Notes under the pieces: model-generated
What the model was told of the DNA's origin: nothing
The model's input: only the letters and a program-made list of their open reading frames with translations
Database searches by the model: none
In this document: one piece after another, positions 1-6,296 of the stretch
Layout: every line of letters begins with the position of its first letter
How positions within the stretch are numbered: position 1 is the first letter of the stretch
Program-made: the position numbers and the translations under genes
NCBI GenBank assembly: GCA_028571885.1
Contig: JAPVVU010000181.1
Span: forward strand, 1 to 6,514
Length of the DNA: 6,514 nucleotides
Source of the DNA: Gammaproteobacteria bacterium
GTDB lineage: Bacteria; Pseudomonadota; Gammaproteobacteria; GRL18
Direction: 5' to 3'

Positions 1-1544
1 AGTTAAAGCGCCATGTTATTTTGCCTGAAAGACAAACGAAGAAGTCTGAAAGTCCGGCAGCAACACATGATTCACCTGATGTGACTAGAAGTAGAGAAGT
101 TACCGATGTAATTTATAGAAAAGATAGTGGTATTACTCTTCAGGATGAAGATGAAGTTGGGGCGGAATATTTAGCGCATGTCACTGATAAGATATTCAAA
201 GCCTATGATATAAGAGGTGTCGTTGGTGAGTTTGTTAATGCAGAAGTTTTTCGTCAGATAGCTTATGCCATAGCAGTAGAGATGACGGAACAGCAGCAAA
301 CTAAAATTGCCATCGGCTGTGATGGGCGTAACAGCAGTCCTGAATTAGTTAAGGCACTGATTGATGCATTATTGGAAAGTGGTATCGATGTGCTTGATAT
401 TGGTATGGTCAGCAGCCCTATATTGTATTTTGCGGCACTGACAAAAGCCGATGGAAACGGCATTATTGTCACAGCCAGTCATAATCCCGCCAATTATAAT
501 GGCATGAAAATTATGCTGCTGGGGCATAGTTATAGCGATGTACGACTGCAAAAATTAAAAGCAAAAGTAATCAGAGGTGAGCGAATTTCTGGTGATGGAA
601 AACTATTACAAATTAATGTAATGGAAGACTATATGACTAAAATAACCGGGAATGTAATTTTAGCCAGACCCATGAAAATTGTTATCGACTCAGGAAATGC
701 TGTCACCGGTACATTTGCCGCCACTTTTTTTGAACAATTGGGATGCAAAGTAACCGCTTTAAACAGTGAAGTTGATGGTAACTTCCCTGTACATGACCCC
801 GATCCAAGTCGTCCGGAAAATATGTCTGAACTGATAGAAAAAGTCAGTGAAATGAAAGCTGATCTGGGCATTGCATTTGATGGCGATGGCGATAGAATCG
901 GTCTGGTTTCTTCTGGTGGTGAAATTATCTGGCCAGATAGAATTTTAATGCTTCTGGCAAAAGACATTTTATCCAGGAATAAGGATGCCACAATACTTTA
1001 TGATGTAAAATCATCCTGGAAGCTGGACCGCTTTATTAGTGAGCTGGGCGGTAAAGCAATCATGTGCAAAAGTGGGCATTCCTTTATGAAAAGCAAATTA
1101 CTGGAGACTGGGGCATTGCTGGCAGGTGAAATGAGTGGTCATATTTTTATTAAAGAACGCTGGTTTGGGTTTGATGATGCACTTTTCGTTGCGGCAAGGG
1201 TTCTGGAGATTCTATCCATTGATTTAAGAAAATCACGTCAGGTTTTTGCTGAATTACCTGACTCGTTAAATACGCCTGAAATACTTATTGCAGCAGATAA
1301 TGGACCAGAGATTATGGAAAAAATGAATGCTGACATTAATTGCTTTGGCGATGGTAAAGTCATCACCATCGATGGTATTCGGGTAGAATATTCAGATGGC
1401 TGGGGACTGGTCAGAGCATCCAATACGACAGATAGTCTGACTATGCGTTTTGAAGCGGATAACGAAGAAGCTTTGCAGCGTATTGCGAGTATTTTTAAGG
1501 AAGCGATACTCGCTGCTGAACCGAAATTAGAATTTCCATTTTAA
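1..1544 (+). CDS. algC: Phosphomannomutase/phosphoglucomutase, AlgC type (5'-truncated by window edge)
   Basis: Alpha-D-phosphohexomutase that interconverts mannose-6-P/mannose-1-P and glucose-6-P/glucose-1-P in the cytoplasm, feeding GDP-mannose, LPS and exopolysaccharide precursors. Counting residues from the TTG at base 21, the catalytic part begins near residue 57 with FKAYDIRG. All four active-site loops are visible: phosphoserine loop TASHNP (Ser153), Mg-binding DGDGDR (287-292), sugar-specificity loop GEMSGH (369-374) and phosphate-binding RASNTT (465-470). The residue after RASNTT is Asp, where the Pseudomonas enzyme has Pro as I recall it. About 55 residues of polar, linker-like sequence precede the catalytic core. 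The frame stays open to base 1, and neither the TTG at 21 nor any other upstream codon has a ribosome site. This therefore looks like the C-terminal half of the long AlgC form (over 800 residues in P. aeruginosa), whose N-terminal extension lies outside the window. argB follows 81 bp downstream, as in Pseudomonas, and is probably co-transcribed. Confidence 0.93.
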   Translation, partial: LKRHVILPERQTKKSESPAATHDSPDVTRSREVTDVIYRKDSGITLQDEDEVGAEYLAHVTDKIFKAYDIRGVVGEFVNAEVFRQIAYAIAVEMTEQQQTKIAIGCDGRNSSPELVKALIDALLESGIDVLDIGMVSSPILYFAALTKADGNGIIVTASHNPANYNGMKIMLLGHSYSDVRLQKLKAKVIRGERISGDGKLLQINVMEDYMTKITGNVILARPMKIVIDSGNAVTGTFAATFFEQLGCKVTALNSEVDGNFPVHDPDPSRPENMSELIEKVSEMKADLGIAFDGDGDRIGLVSSGGEIIWPDRILMLLAKDILSRNKDATILYDVKSSWKLDRFISELGGKAIMCKSGHSFMKSKLLETGALLAGEMSGHIFIKERWFGFDDALFVAARVLEILSIDLRKSRQVFAELPDSLNTPEILIAADNGPEIMEKMNADINCFGDGKVITIDGIRVEYSDGWGLVRASNTTDSLTMRFEADNEEALQRIASIFKEAILAAEPKLEFPF

Positions 1545-1625
1545 ATGTTCTGGCAGACCGTTTACTGATGTCACAACTTAGCCGTTTATTCAAAGCGCTT
1601 GTTTAAGAGATAGTTAAGAAAAATT

Positions 1626-2549
1626 ATGAGTATTAATAGTAGTTCGGCAACCACAATTGCCCATGTATTATCTGAAGCGTTACCCTATATTAGAAAATTT
1701 CATGGTAAGACCATTGTGATTAAATATGGCGGTAATGCCATGACGGAAGATATTCTGAAAAATAGTTTTGCCCGTGATATTGTCTTGTTGAAACTCGTTG
1801 GTTTAAATCCTGTTGTGGTGCATGGTGGAGGGCCTCAAATAGGTAACCTGCTGAAGCGAATTGGCAAAGAAAGTAAATTCGTAGGCGGTATGCGTGTCAC
1901 TGATAAGGAAACTATGGATGTTGTAGAAATGGTTTTAGGTGGTCAGGTCAATAAAGAAATTGTTGCTTTGTTAAATTCACATGGTGCCAAGGCTGTGGGT
2001 CTGACAGGCAAAGATGGTGCCTTGATTAGTGCCAAAAAAATGCACTTTACTCATCAAACAGAAGAAATGAAAGCACCAGAGATTATTGATATAGGTCATG
2101 TTGGCGAGGTGACTGCTATTGATACCTCTATCATTGACATGTTAATTCATGGTGACTTTATTCCTGTTATTGCACCAATTGGTCTCGGTAGAAATGGTGA
2201 ATCATACAATATTAATGCCGATCTGGTGGCGGGTAAACTGGCTGAAAAACTTGAAGCAGAAAAATTAATTCTGCTAACCAACACCAAAGGACTTTTAGAT
2301 AAAAATGAGGGGCTGCTGACCGGCCTGAGTACTGAAAAAGTTGATGAGTTAATTGCCGATGGTACCATCCATGGCGGTATGTTGCCCAAAATTCGTTGTG
2401 CACTGGAAGCGGTGCAAAATGATGTCTGCTCTGCACATATAATAGATGGTCGTGTTGAGCATGCCGTCATGTTGGAGTTGTTTACTGATGAAGGTATCGG
2501 CACATTGATCTTTGGTGATTGCCCTGAGGAAGATGAACAAATTATCTAA
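1626..2549 (+). CDS. argB: Acetylglutamate kinase (arginine-sensitive type)
   Basis: Phosphorylates N-acetyl-L-glutamate with ATP, the second step of arginine biosynthesis, in the cytoplasm. The 307-residue protein has the amino-acid-kinase fold signatures: KYGGNAM with Lys33, the nucleotide/substrate glycine loop HGGGPQIG (66-73), ILLTNTKGLLD, and GGMLPKI with Lys255. The N-terminus carries the extra helix (residues about 8-24, ending EALPYIRKF) that knits dimers into the ring hexamer of arginine-inhibited enzymes. The C-terminal LELFTDEGIGT (Glu284, Gly290) matches the arginine-site region of the P. aeruginosa enzyme. Feedback inhibition by arginine is therefore expected, which usually goes with the acetyl-recycling pathway; this is inference. 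The ATG at 1626 gives the full N-helix and is preceded only by a weak purine stretch. It lies 81 bp after algC and probably shares its transcript. A short acidic tail follows the usual end. Confidence 0.97.
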   Translation: MSINSSSATTIAHVLSEALPYIRKFHGKTIVIKYGGNAMTEDILKNSFARDIVLLKLVGLNPVVVHGGGPQIGNLLKRIGKESKFVGGMRVTDKETMDVVEMVLGGQVNKEIVALLNSHGAKAVGLTGKDGALISAKKMHFTHQTEEMKAPEIIDIGHVGEVTAIDTSIIDMLIHGDFIPVIAPIGLGRNGESYNINADLVAGKLAEKLEAEKLILLTNTKGLLDKNEGLLTGLSTEKVDELIADGTIHGGMLPKIRCALEAVQNDVCSAHIIDGRVEHAVMLELFTDEGIGTLIFGDCPEEDEQII

Positions 2550-2551
2550 CT

Positions 2552-2677
2552 ATGATTAAAACACTGATTAAAACTCTGAATAAACCTTTGTATCGAAACT
2601 TTACTATCGAAGCACTGGCATTGAAAGCCTGGTATCTCAAACTTAGTATCAAAAACGATGACTCAAATTATGAGTAA
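2552..2677 (+). CDS. Possible 41-residue small protein or coupling leader upstream of slmA
   Basis: This uninterrupted ORF fills the argB-slmA gap. Its ATG begins 2 bp after the argB stop, and its TAA sits inside ATGAGTAA, overlapping the preferred slmA start at 2670. The predicted peptide starts MIKTLIKTLNKPLYRNF, is rich in Lys and Leu, has an amphipathic-looking middle (EALALKAWYLKLSIK) and ends in an acidic DDSNYE. Its start overlaps a 12-bp repeat, so residues 2-13 read IKTL-IKTL-NKPL. No clear Shine-Dalgarno lies before it, so translation would depend on ribosomes finishing argB. I recognise no family. It could be a real small protein, a device that delivers ribosomes to slmA, or a chance ORF in AT-rich spacer. 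The stop/start overlap is the main argument against chance. Confidence 0.33.
   Translation: MIKTLIKTLNKPLYRNFTIEALALKAWYLKLSIKNDDSNYE
2553..2588 (+). repeat. Degenerate 12-bp tandem repeat, three units, just after argB
   Basis: Three consecutive 12-mers, tgattaaaacac, tgattaaaactc and tgaataaacctt, start 4 bp after the argB stop codon. The first two differ at one base; the third is more diverged. The period is a multiple of three, so the small ORF that overlaps it stays open. Confidence 0.7.
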
Positions 2678-3269
2678 AAAACATAATCCTAAAAAAAATC
2701 GTAAAGAGCAGATACTTCAGGCACTTGCTCTGGAGTTAGAGCTAAGGCCGGGACAGCGTATCACTACGGCAAATATTGCAAAAGCAGTTGGTGTGTCAGA
2801 AGCGGCACTGTATCGACATTTTCCCAGTAAAGCTAAAATGTTTGAAGCGCTAATTGACTTCAGTGAAGAGACTGTTTTTGGTTTAATTAATCAGGTCATT
2901 AAAGAGCAGGATGGTGTTTTTGCGCAAGTTGAGAAAATTATAGCGGTTGTGTTAACTTTTTCTGCAAAAAATCCAGGAATAACCCGAGTTTTGCTGGGAG
3001 ATGCATTGGTTGGTGAACATGAACGTCTTTTAAAACGTACGGATCAATTTTTTAATCGTATTGAAACCCAGTTGAGACAAGTTTTGAGAGAGGCCGAATT
3101 AAAAGGCCAATTAAAATATCAGGGTAATATTAGTCAGTTTGCAGAGGTGCTCTCAAGTTTTATTGAAGGGCAACTCAGTAAATATGTCAGAAGTCGATTT
3201 GTAAAACGACCCGATGAGAACTGGGTAAGCAAATGGTTGTTTTTTGTGAATAGTGTTAAAAGCCATTAG
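2670..3269 (+). CDS. slmA: Nucleoid occlusion factor SlmA (TetR family)
   Basis: TetR-fold DNA-binding protein that, bound to chromosomal SlmA sites, blocks FtsZ ring assembly over the nucleoid. Residues 10-60 form the helix-turn-helix: RITTANIAKAVGVSEAALYRHFPSK is nearly the same as in E. coli SlmA, with Thr32 matching the DNA-contact Thr33. The all-alpha C-terminal domain retains NPGITR, IETQLRQVLRE and the final FIEGQLSKYVRSRF, so this is SlmA rather than a generic TetR repressor. I chose the ATG at 2670 because it gives 199 residues and nine residues before NRKEQIL, exactly as in the 198-residue E. coli protein. The in-frame ATG at 2658 would add four residues. Neither start has a clear ribosome site; a small upstream ORF ends across 2670. 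Several FtsZ-interface positions differ from E. coli (Arg73 to Leu72, Gly97 to Thr, Arg101 to Lys), judged from memory of the E. coli sequence. It sits in the usual dut/algC/argB neighbourhood. Confidence 0.93.
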   Translation: MSKKHNPKKNRKEQILQALALELELRPGQRITTANIAKAVGVSEAALYRHFPSKAKMFEALIDFSEETVFGLINQVIKEQDGVFAQVEKIIAVVLTFSAKNPGITRVLLGDALVGEHERLLKRTDQFFNRIETQLRQVLREAELKGQLKYQGNISQFAEVLSSFIEGQLSKYVRSRFVKRPDENWVSKWLFFVNSVKSH

Positions 3270-3293
3270 CGTTTATTAATAAAAGCCATTAGC
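3257..3293 (+). repeat. 14-bp direct repeat spanning the slmA stop codon
   Basis: taaaagccattagc occurs at 3257-3270, including the slmA TAG stop at 3267-3269, and again at 3280-3293. The two starts are 23 bp apart. The 9 bp between copies include part of the palindrome ttattaataa (3273-3282). It looks like a small duplication of the gene end and is not a hairpin terminator. Confidence 0.75.
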
Positions 3294-3303
3294 TTACCGT
3301 AAC

Positions 3304-3315
3304 AGAAGATCTTCT
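3304..3315. repeat. 12-bp perfect palindrome agaagatcttct between convergent genes
   Basis: A self-complementary 12-mer lies between the slmA stop and the stop codon of the convergent minus-strand gene, overlapping the first two bases of the latter at 3314-3316. It has no loop and no following T-tract. It is not a standard terminator and may be chance. Confidence 0.4.
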
Positions 3316-4327
3316 ATTGATAAACAATGCTTTTAAATTCTTTTAATAAGTCGCTAACATCTTCTGAAGCACAAAACTCCTGACCTTCACGTTCTCGATT
3401 ACAGCGGATCTGAAAAATCAATATTTTATTAGTATCTGAAGTGTTATCCAATATTGCCAGACTCATGGCTATATCTCGATATTTCACTGGTATATCGGTT
3501 ACTGAGACTTTGTTCGTTGTGTAGAGTACTTTGGTGCTGGCAAACTCTTTGATAAATTTATTGGCTTTTTTCCAGTGTAAATTACACTGAGCTTGATTCA
3601 GACAGCTCAGTCGGACGGCATGTAATTTTTTCGCCTGACTCGGGGTTGAAAGACTATGTTTGATTCGATTGGATTTTAAGAGTATAAAACGTTCAACATC
3701 ATGGGCAAAAATCTTTTTTATCTTATTCGTTTCAATTGCCTGATTACTGATCTGAGCCTGAATGTTTCTAAGAGAATTGCGAGCCTGATCGAGTTTAATC
3801 GCTAAGTGATCAGATATTGTTTGGCCGGAACGCTCCCTATTTGCTGCTTTTCTAACCAGATTACCAAATTCACGCTTCTTTAGTTCAACCGTTGATTCAA
3901 GAACTGCACCGCGAGACTCGATGATTGCAAGTTTTGAATTCAAGGATGCAAGCAGATCATCAATGGTAAGATAGGTTTTTAACAATACATCATCATAATT
4001 TTTTGACTGACGTTTTTGTTTTTCTTCAAGAGCCAATAATTTATCTATTTCTATTTGAGCATCAAACTCTTCTCTGGTTTTTGCTCTTTCCTTAACCTTT
4101 CGGGTAATACCCTTATCATCAATATAACGAATTCTTTGATTGTAATATTCCCTTGGAATGCGGTTACCGCATTCAGTAAGACCCTCAGCATTTTTCCAAC
4201 ATTTTATGAGCTTTGTTTCAGCGTATAATGTATTAGAAATAAAGAGCAGGCATAGACAGGGTACAAGCAGCTGTACGGCCTGTTTTAAAGAAATTGTGTT
4301 TTTATAAATTAGAGTAAGTATCAGCAT
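3314..4327 (-). CDS. Uncharacterised exported coiled-coil protein with DUF4124-like N-terminal module
   Basis: The 337-residue protein begins with a signal peptide: Lys9 and Lys15, then a hydrophobic core (about 17-34), with likely cleavage after LYA at residue 36. The mature N-terminus, KCWKNAEGLTECGNRIP, resembles the short DUF4124 module (often K-W-x-D-x-x-G-x-x-x-Y-x-x-x-P) of gammaproteobacterial envelope proteins. Residues about 84-220 are charged, heptad-like helix expected to form a coiled coil. A C-terminal domain (about 235-325) carries C-x5-C-x3-W-x2-A. The six mature cysteines fall into three close pairs, 43/53, 242/248 and 309/319, which suggests disulfides in the periplasm. There is no further membrane span and no lipobox at the cleavage site. 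The ATG at 4327 lacks a clear ribosome site, but no later Met restores a signal peptide. It is convergent with slmA and divergent from the TSUP gene, so it is probably its own transcription unit. Function unknown; an envelope role is inference. Confidence 0.82.
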   Translation of the reverse strand: MLILTLIYKNTISLKQAVQLLVPCLCLLFISNTLYAETKLIKCWKNAEGLTECGNRIPREYYNQRIRYIDDKGITRKVKERAKTREEFDAQIEIDKLLALEEKQKRQSKNYDDVLLKTYLTIDDLLASLNSKLAIIESRGAVLESTVELKKREFGNLVRKAANRERSGQTISDHLAIKLDQARNSLRNIQAQISNQAIETNKIKKIFAHDVERFILLKSNRIKHSLSTPSQAKKLHAVRLSCLNQAQCNLHWKKANKFIKEFASTKVLYTTNKVSVTDIPVKYRDIAMSLAILDNTSDTNKILIFQIRCNREREGQEFCASEDVSDLLKEFKSIVYQ

Positions 4328-4553
4328 ATATAATAATTAGTGTAGTAGCGGCTTAGTTTTATTGCCAGCTTATTTTTTGTTAGCTTTTTATTCACTAAGG
4401 TTAACTAAAAGGAGACTAAATTTAAATTTATCTCTGAACAAGCTTAATGTATAACATTTTATTGCTTTATGGCAAAGTAAATAGCACACAATTTTTAGCT
4501 AAACCTTGTATCTAAACTCTCTATGGCCTTTTATAACGGTAAAAAGAACTATT
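4328..4553. other. Divergent intergenic region, probable promoters for both flanking genes
   Basis: This 226-bp AT-rich spacer separates the starts of the exported coiled-coil gene (minus) and the TSUP gene (plus), so promoters for both should lie here. Visible items are a 14-bp palindrome taaatttaaattta at 4417-4430, an orphan ribosome-site-like aaaggaga just before it with no start codon at the right distance, and a weak -10-like tataac at 4450-4455 with a poor -35 (tttatc, 4427-4432). No convincing operator or riboswitch is seen. Confidence 0.4.
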
Positions 4554-5309
4554 ATGTCGATTAGTGAGCAACTTCTCTTACTGTTTATTTCGTATATTGC
4601 CAATACGTTTTCAGCCTTTGCCGGTGGTGGCGCAGGTCTGATTCAGCTGCCAATGCTTATTTTTCTTGGTTTGCCATTTAGTATTGCTTTGGCTACTCAT
4701 AAAATTGCCAGTGTTGCGCTTGGTATTGGCGCAACTGTCAGGCATTTGCGTACCGGCAGGTTAAATTTTAAATTTTCTTTATTGATATTATTGACAGGTA
4801 TTCCAGGTGTTGTTGCCGGAGGGCTCATTATTGTACAGATTCCTGAATATGAGGCAAAAATAGCGCTCGGGGTATTAACCATTGCTCTTGGTGTTTATTC
4901 ATGGTTAAAACCTGAACTTGGACAGGCGCACTGTGCAATTAATAGAGATACTTCCGGCATGCTAACTGGGGGGATTGTGTTATGTTTGATCGGCGTGCTC
5001 AATGGCTCTTTGACATCAGGTACAGGGTTATTTGTTACCTTATGGCTGGTGAGATGGTTTGGTCTTGATTATAAAACAGCGGTGGCTTATACACTGGTTT
5101 TAGTCGGCGTCTTCTGGAATGGGACTGGAGCGATAACACTCGGTATGCTCAGTACTATACAGTGGGATTGGCTGCCGGCTTTATTACTGGGTTCTCTACT
5201 GGGAGGATACACAGGCGCTCATCTGGCAATTGTGGCTAACAATCGTTGGATAAAACGGGTCTTTGAAGTGGTCACCATTGCGGTAGGAACAAAGCTTATA
5301 TTGAGTTAG
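4554..5309 (+). CDS. TSUP family (TauE/SafE-like) inner-membrane permease
   Basis: Predicted polytopic inner-membrane transporter of the TSUP family (formerly DUF81), whose members export or import small organic or sulfur-containing anions. The substrate cannot be told from sequence. The protein has 251 residues, typical for the family, and shows its internal duplication. The first half has AFAGGGAGLIQLPML (Gly24-26, Gly28), then an ATHKIASVALG helix and GxxxGG at 85-90. The second half has the matching GVLNGSLTSGTG (147-158), the AVAYTLVLVG helix and a C-terminal GSLLGGYTGAHLA. About eight hydrophobic segments are apparent. The ATG at 4554 starts right before the first membrane helix. The frame can be extended to a TTG at 4506, but the extra 16 residues are unlike the family and have no ribosome site. 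The gene stands alone, divergent from the coiled-coil gene and convergent with metF, so neighbours give no substrate hint. Confidence 0.9.
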   Translation: MSISEQLLLLFISYIANTFSAFAGGGAGLIQLPMLIFLGLPFSIALATHKIASVALGIGATVRHLRTGRLNFKFSLLILLTGIPGVVAGGLIIVQIPEYEAKIALGVLTIALGVYSWLKPELGQAHCAINRDTSGMLTGGIVLCLIGVLNGSLTSGTGLFVTLWLVRWFGLDYKTAVAYTLVLVGVFWNGTGAITLGMLSTIQWDWLPALLLGSLLGGYTGAHLAIVANNRWIKRVFEVVTIAVGTKLILS

Positions 5310-5319
5310 TTGATTAAAC

Positions 5320-5406
5320 AAGGCATTCAGGTCACTCTTTTTTTGTTCACAAAACTTGCTTCGCTCAGACAGTTGTTCGCAAAAAAAAGAGTGACCTGAA
5401 TGCCTT
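5320..5406. repeat. Long inverted repeat (25-bp perfect arms, 37-nt loop) between convergent genes
   Basis: The left arm at 5320-5344 (aaggcattcaggtcactc then T7) is perfectly complementary to the right arm at 5382-5406. The loop at 5345-5381 contains cttgcttcgctcagacag, and ttgttcacaaaa at its left edge recurs as ttgttcgcaaaa at its right edge. The T/A run lies at the loop end of the stem and no T-tract follows the outer end on either strand, so it is not a textbook intrinsic terminator. It may still act as a bidirectional terminator or an RNA-stabilising stem for the convergent transcripts. The shape also fits a small REP- or MITE-like element; ttaa occurs on each side (5314-5317 and 5406-5409), weak support for a target duplication. 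Confidence 0.85.
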
Positions 5407-5429
5407 TAAGCATGGGATAGACTGGGGGG

Positions 5430-6296
5430 CTAAGCTTTTATTCCTAAATTCTGGCATATCTGCAAAGTTGTTTTGCTTTGGTTCAAAGTGTAAAAGTGTA
5501 AGCCGGGTGCGCCGGCATTCAAAAGTCCTTCACACAGCTTCGAGACAACTTCAAGTCCGAGTGCTTTAATTGAGTCAATGTCATCGCCATAACTTTCCAG
5601 GCGTTTAGCCAGCCAGCGTGGAATTTCTGCACCGCACATATCTGAAAATCCTGCCAGACGGGAATAATTGGTGATCGGCATAATACCCGGAATAATGGGC
5701 TTGTCCAGCCCGGCTTTGTGGCAACTGTCGACAAAATAGAGGTAAGAATCAATATTGAAAAAATATTGAGTAATAGCACTATTCGCTCCGGCATTCATTT
5801 TGCTGATAAAATTATTCAGGTCTGTCCGGGCATTTTTAGCCTGGGGATGAACTTCAGGGTAGGCTGCGACTTCGATATGAAAATGATCACCTGTTTGAGC
5901 ACGGATAAATTCAACCAGTTCACTGGCATAACGAAATTCACCGACATCACGATGACCAGAGGGCAAATCACCCCTCAGAGCAACAATTCGATTAATACCC
6001 CTATCAATAAAAGTATCAAGAATTAATTTAATACTCTCACGTGTTGAGCCAATACAGGATAAGTGAGGGGCCGCTGAGAAACCAGCATCCATAATGCTTT
6101 TGACGGTATTAAGCGTGCCTTCCTGAGTACTGCCTCCGGCACCATAAGTCACTGAAAAATAAAGTGGCTCTAATACACTCAATTTATCACGAACAATAGC
6201 GAGCTTTTCAGCACCTTCAGTTGTTTTGGTTGGAAAAAACTCAAAACTAATGGGTTGCGTCTCTTTGTTATAGGTGGTTTTTTGTGGTTTCATCAT
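5430..6296 (-). CDS. metF: 5,10-methylenetetrahydrofolate reductase
   Basis: FAD-dependent TIM-barrel enzyme that reduces 5,10-methylene-THF to 5-methyl-THF, the methyl donor for homocysteine remethylation to methionine. The 288-residue protein is the short bacterial form without the eukaryotic regulatory domain. Visible signatures are ISFEFFP with Glu19 (E. coli Glu28), FSVTYGAGGST (47-57), APHLSCIG, ALRGDLP with Asp110 (E. coli Asp120), EVAAYPEVHP, ITQYFFN, PGIMPI and the C-terminal PGLHFYTLN. The start is ATGATG at 6296; either Met is possible. There is no recognisable ribosome site, but an 18-codon ORF on the same strand ends in TAATG overlapping the first ATG, and an 8-bp stem arm lies 10-17 nt upstream. 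It follows ahcY on the same strand by 117 bp, consistent with an activated-methyl-cycle operon. No MetJ box or SAM/SAH riboswitch is seen in that gap. Confidence 0.97.
   Translation of the reverse strand: MMKPQKTTYNKETQPISFEFFPTKTTEGAEKLAIVRDKLSVLEPLYFSVTYGAGGSTQEGTLNTVKSIMDAGFSAAPHLSCIGSTRESIKLILDTFIDRGINRIVALRGDLPSGHRDVGEFRYASELVEFIRAQTGDHFHIEVAAYPEVHPQAKNARTDLNNFISKMNAGANSAITQYFFNIDSYLYFVDSCHKAGLDKPIIPGIMPITNYSRLAGFSDMCGAEIPRWLAKRLESYGDDIDSIKALGLEVVSKLCEGLLNAGAPGLHFYTLNQSKTTLQICQNLGIKA

Noticed and set aside
21..23. TTG as the start of the AlgC gene
   Set aside because: The frame is open to base 1, no ribosome site precedes the TTG, and the residues before the catalytic core look like an interdomain linker of the long AlgC form.
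629..991. Minus-strand ORF of 120 codons
   Set aside because: Antisense to the conserved AlgC catalytic domain; its composition is that of a reversed coding frame.
1568..1606. 12-codon ORF (MSQLSRLFKALV) in the algC-argB spacer
   Set aside because: Too short to support, no ribosome site, and it ends 19 bp before argB without overlap.
2147..2503. Minus-strand ORFs of 118, 74 and 63 codons in this stretch
   Set aside because: They overlap each other and lie antisense to conserved argB sequence.
4409..4416. Ribosome-site-like aaaggaga
   Set aside because: No start codon lies at a workable distance downstream on this strand.
4506..4553. N-terminal extension of the TSUP gene from a TTG
   Set aside because: The added residues are not membrane-like, have no ribosome site and exceed the usual family start; the ATG at 4554 fits better.
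5320..5406. Textbook intrinsic terminator
   Set aside because: The T/A run is at the loop end of the stem and no T-tract follows the outer end on either strand.
5718..6026. Plus-strand ORF of 102 codons
   Set aside because: Lies wholly antisense within metF, has no recognisable features, and metF itself is beyond doubt.
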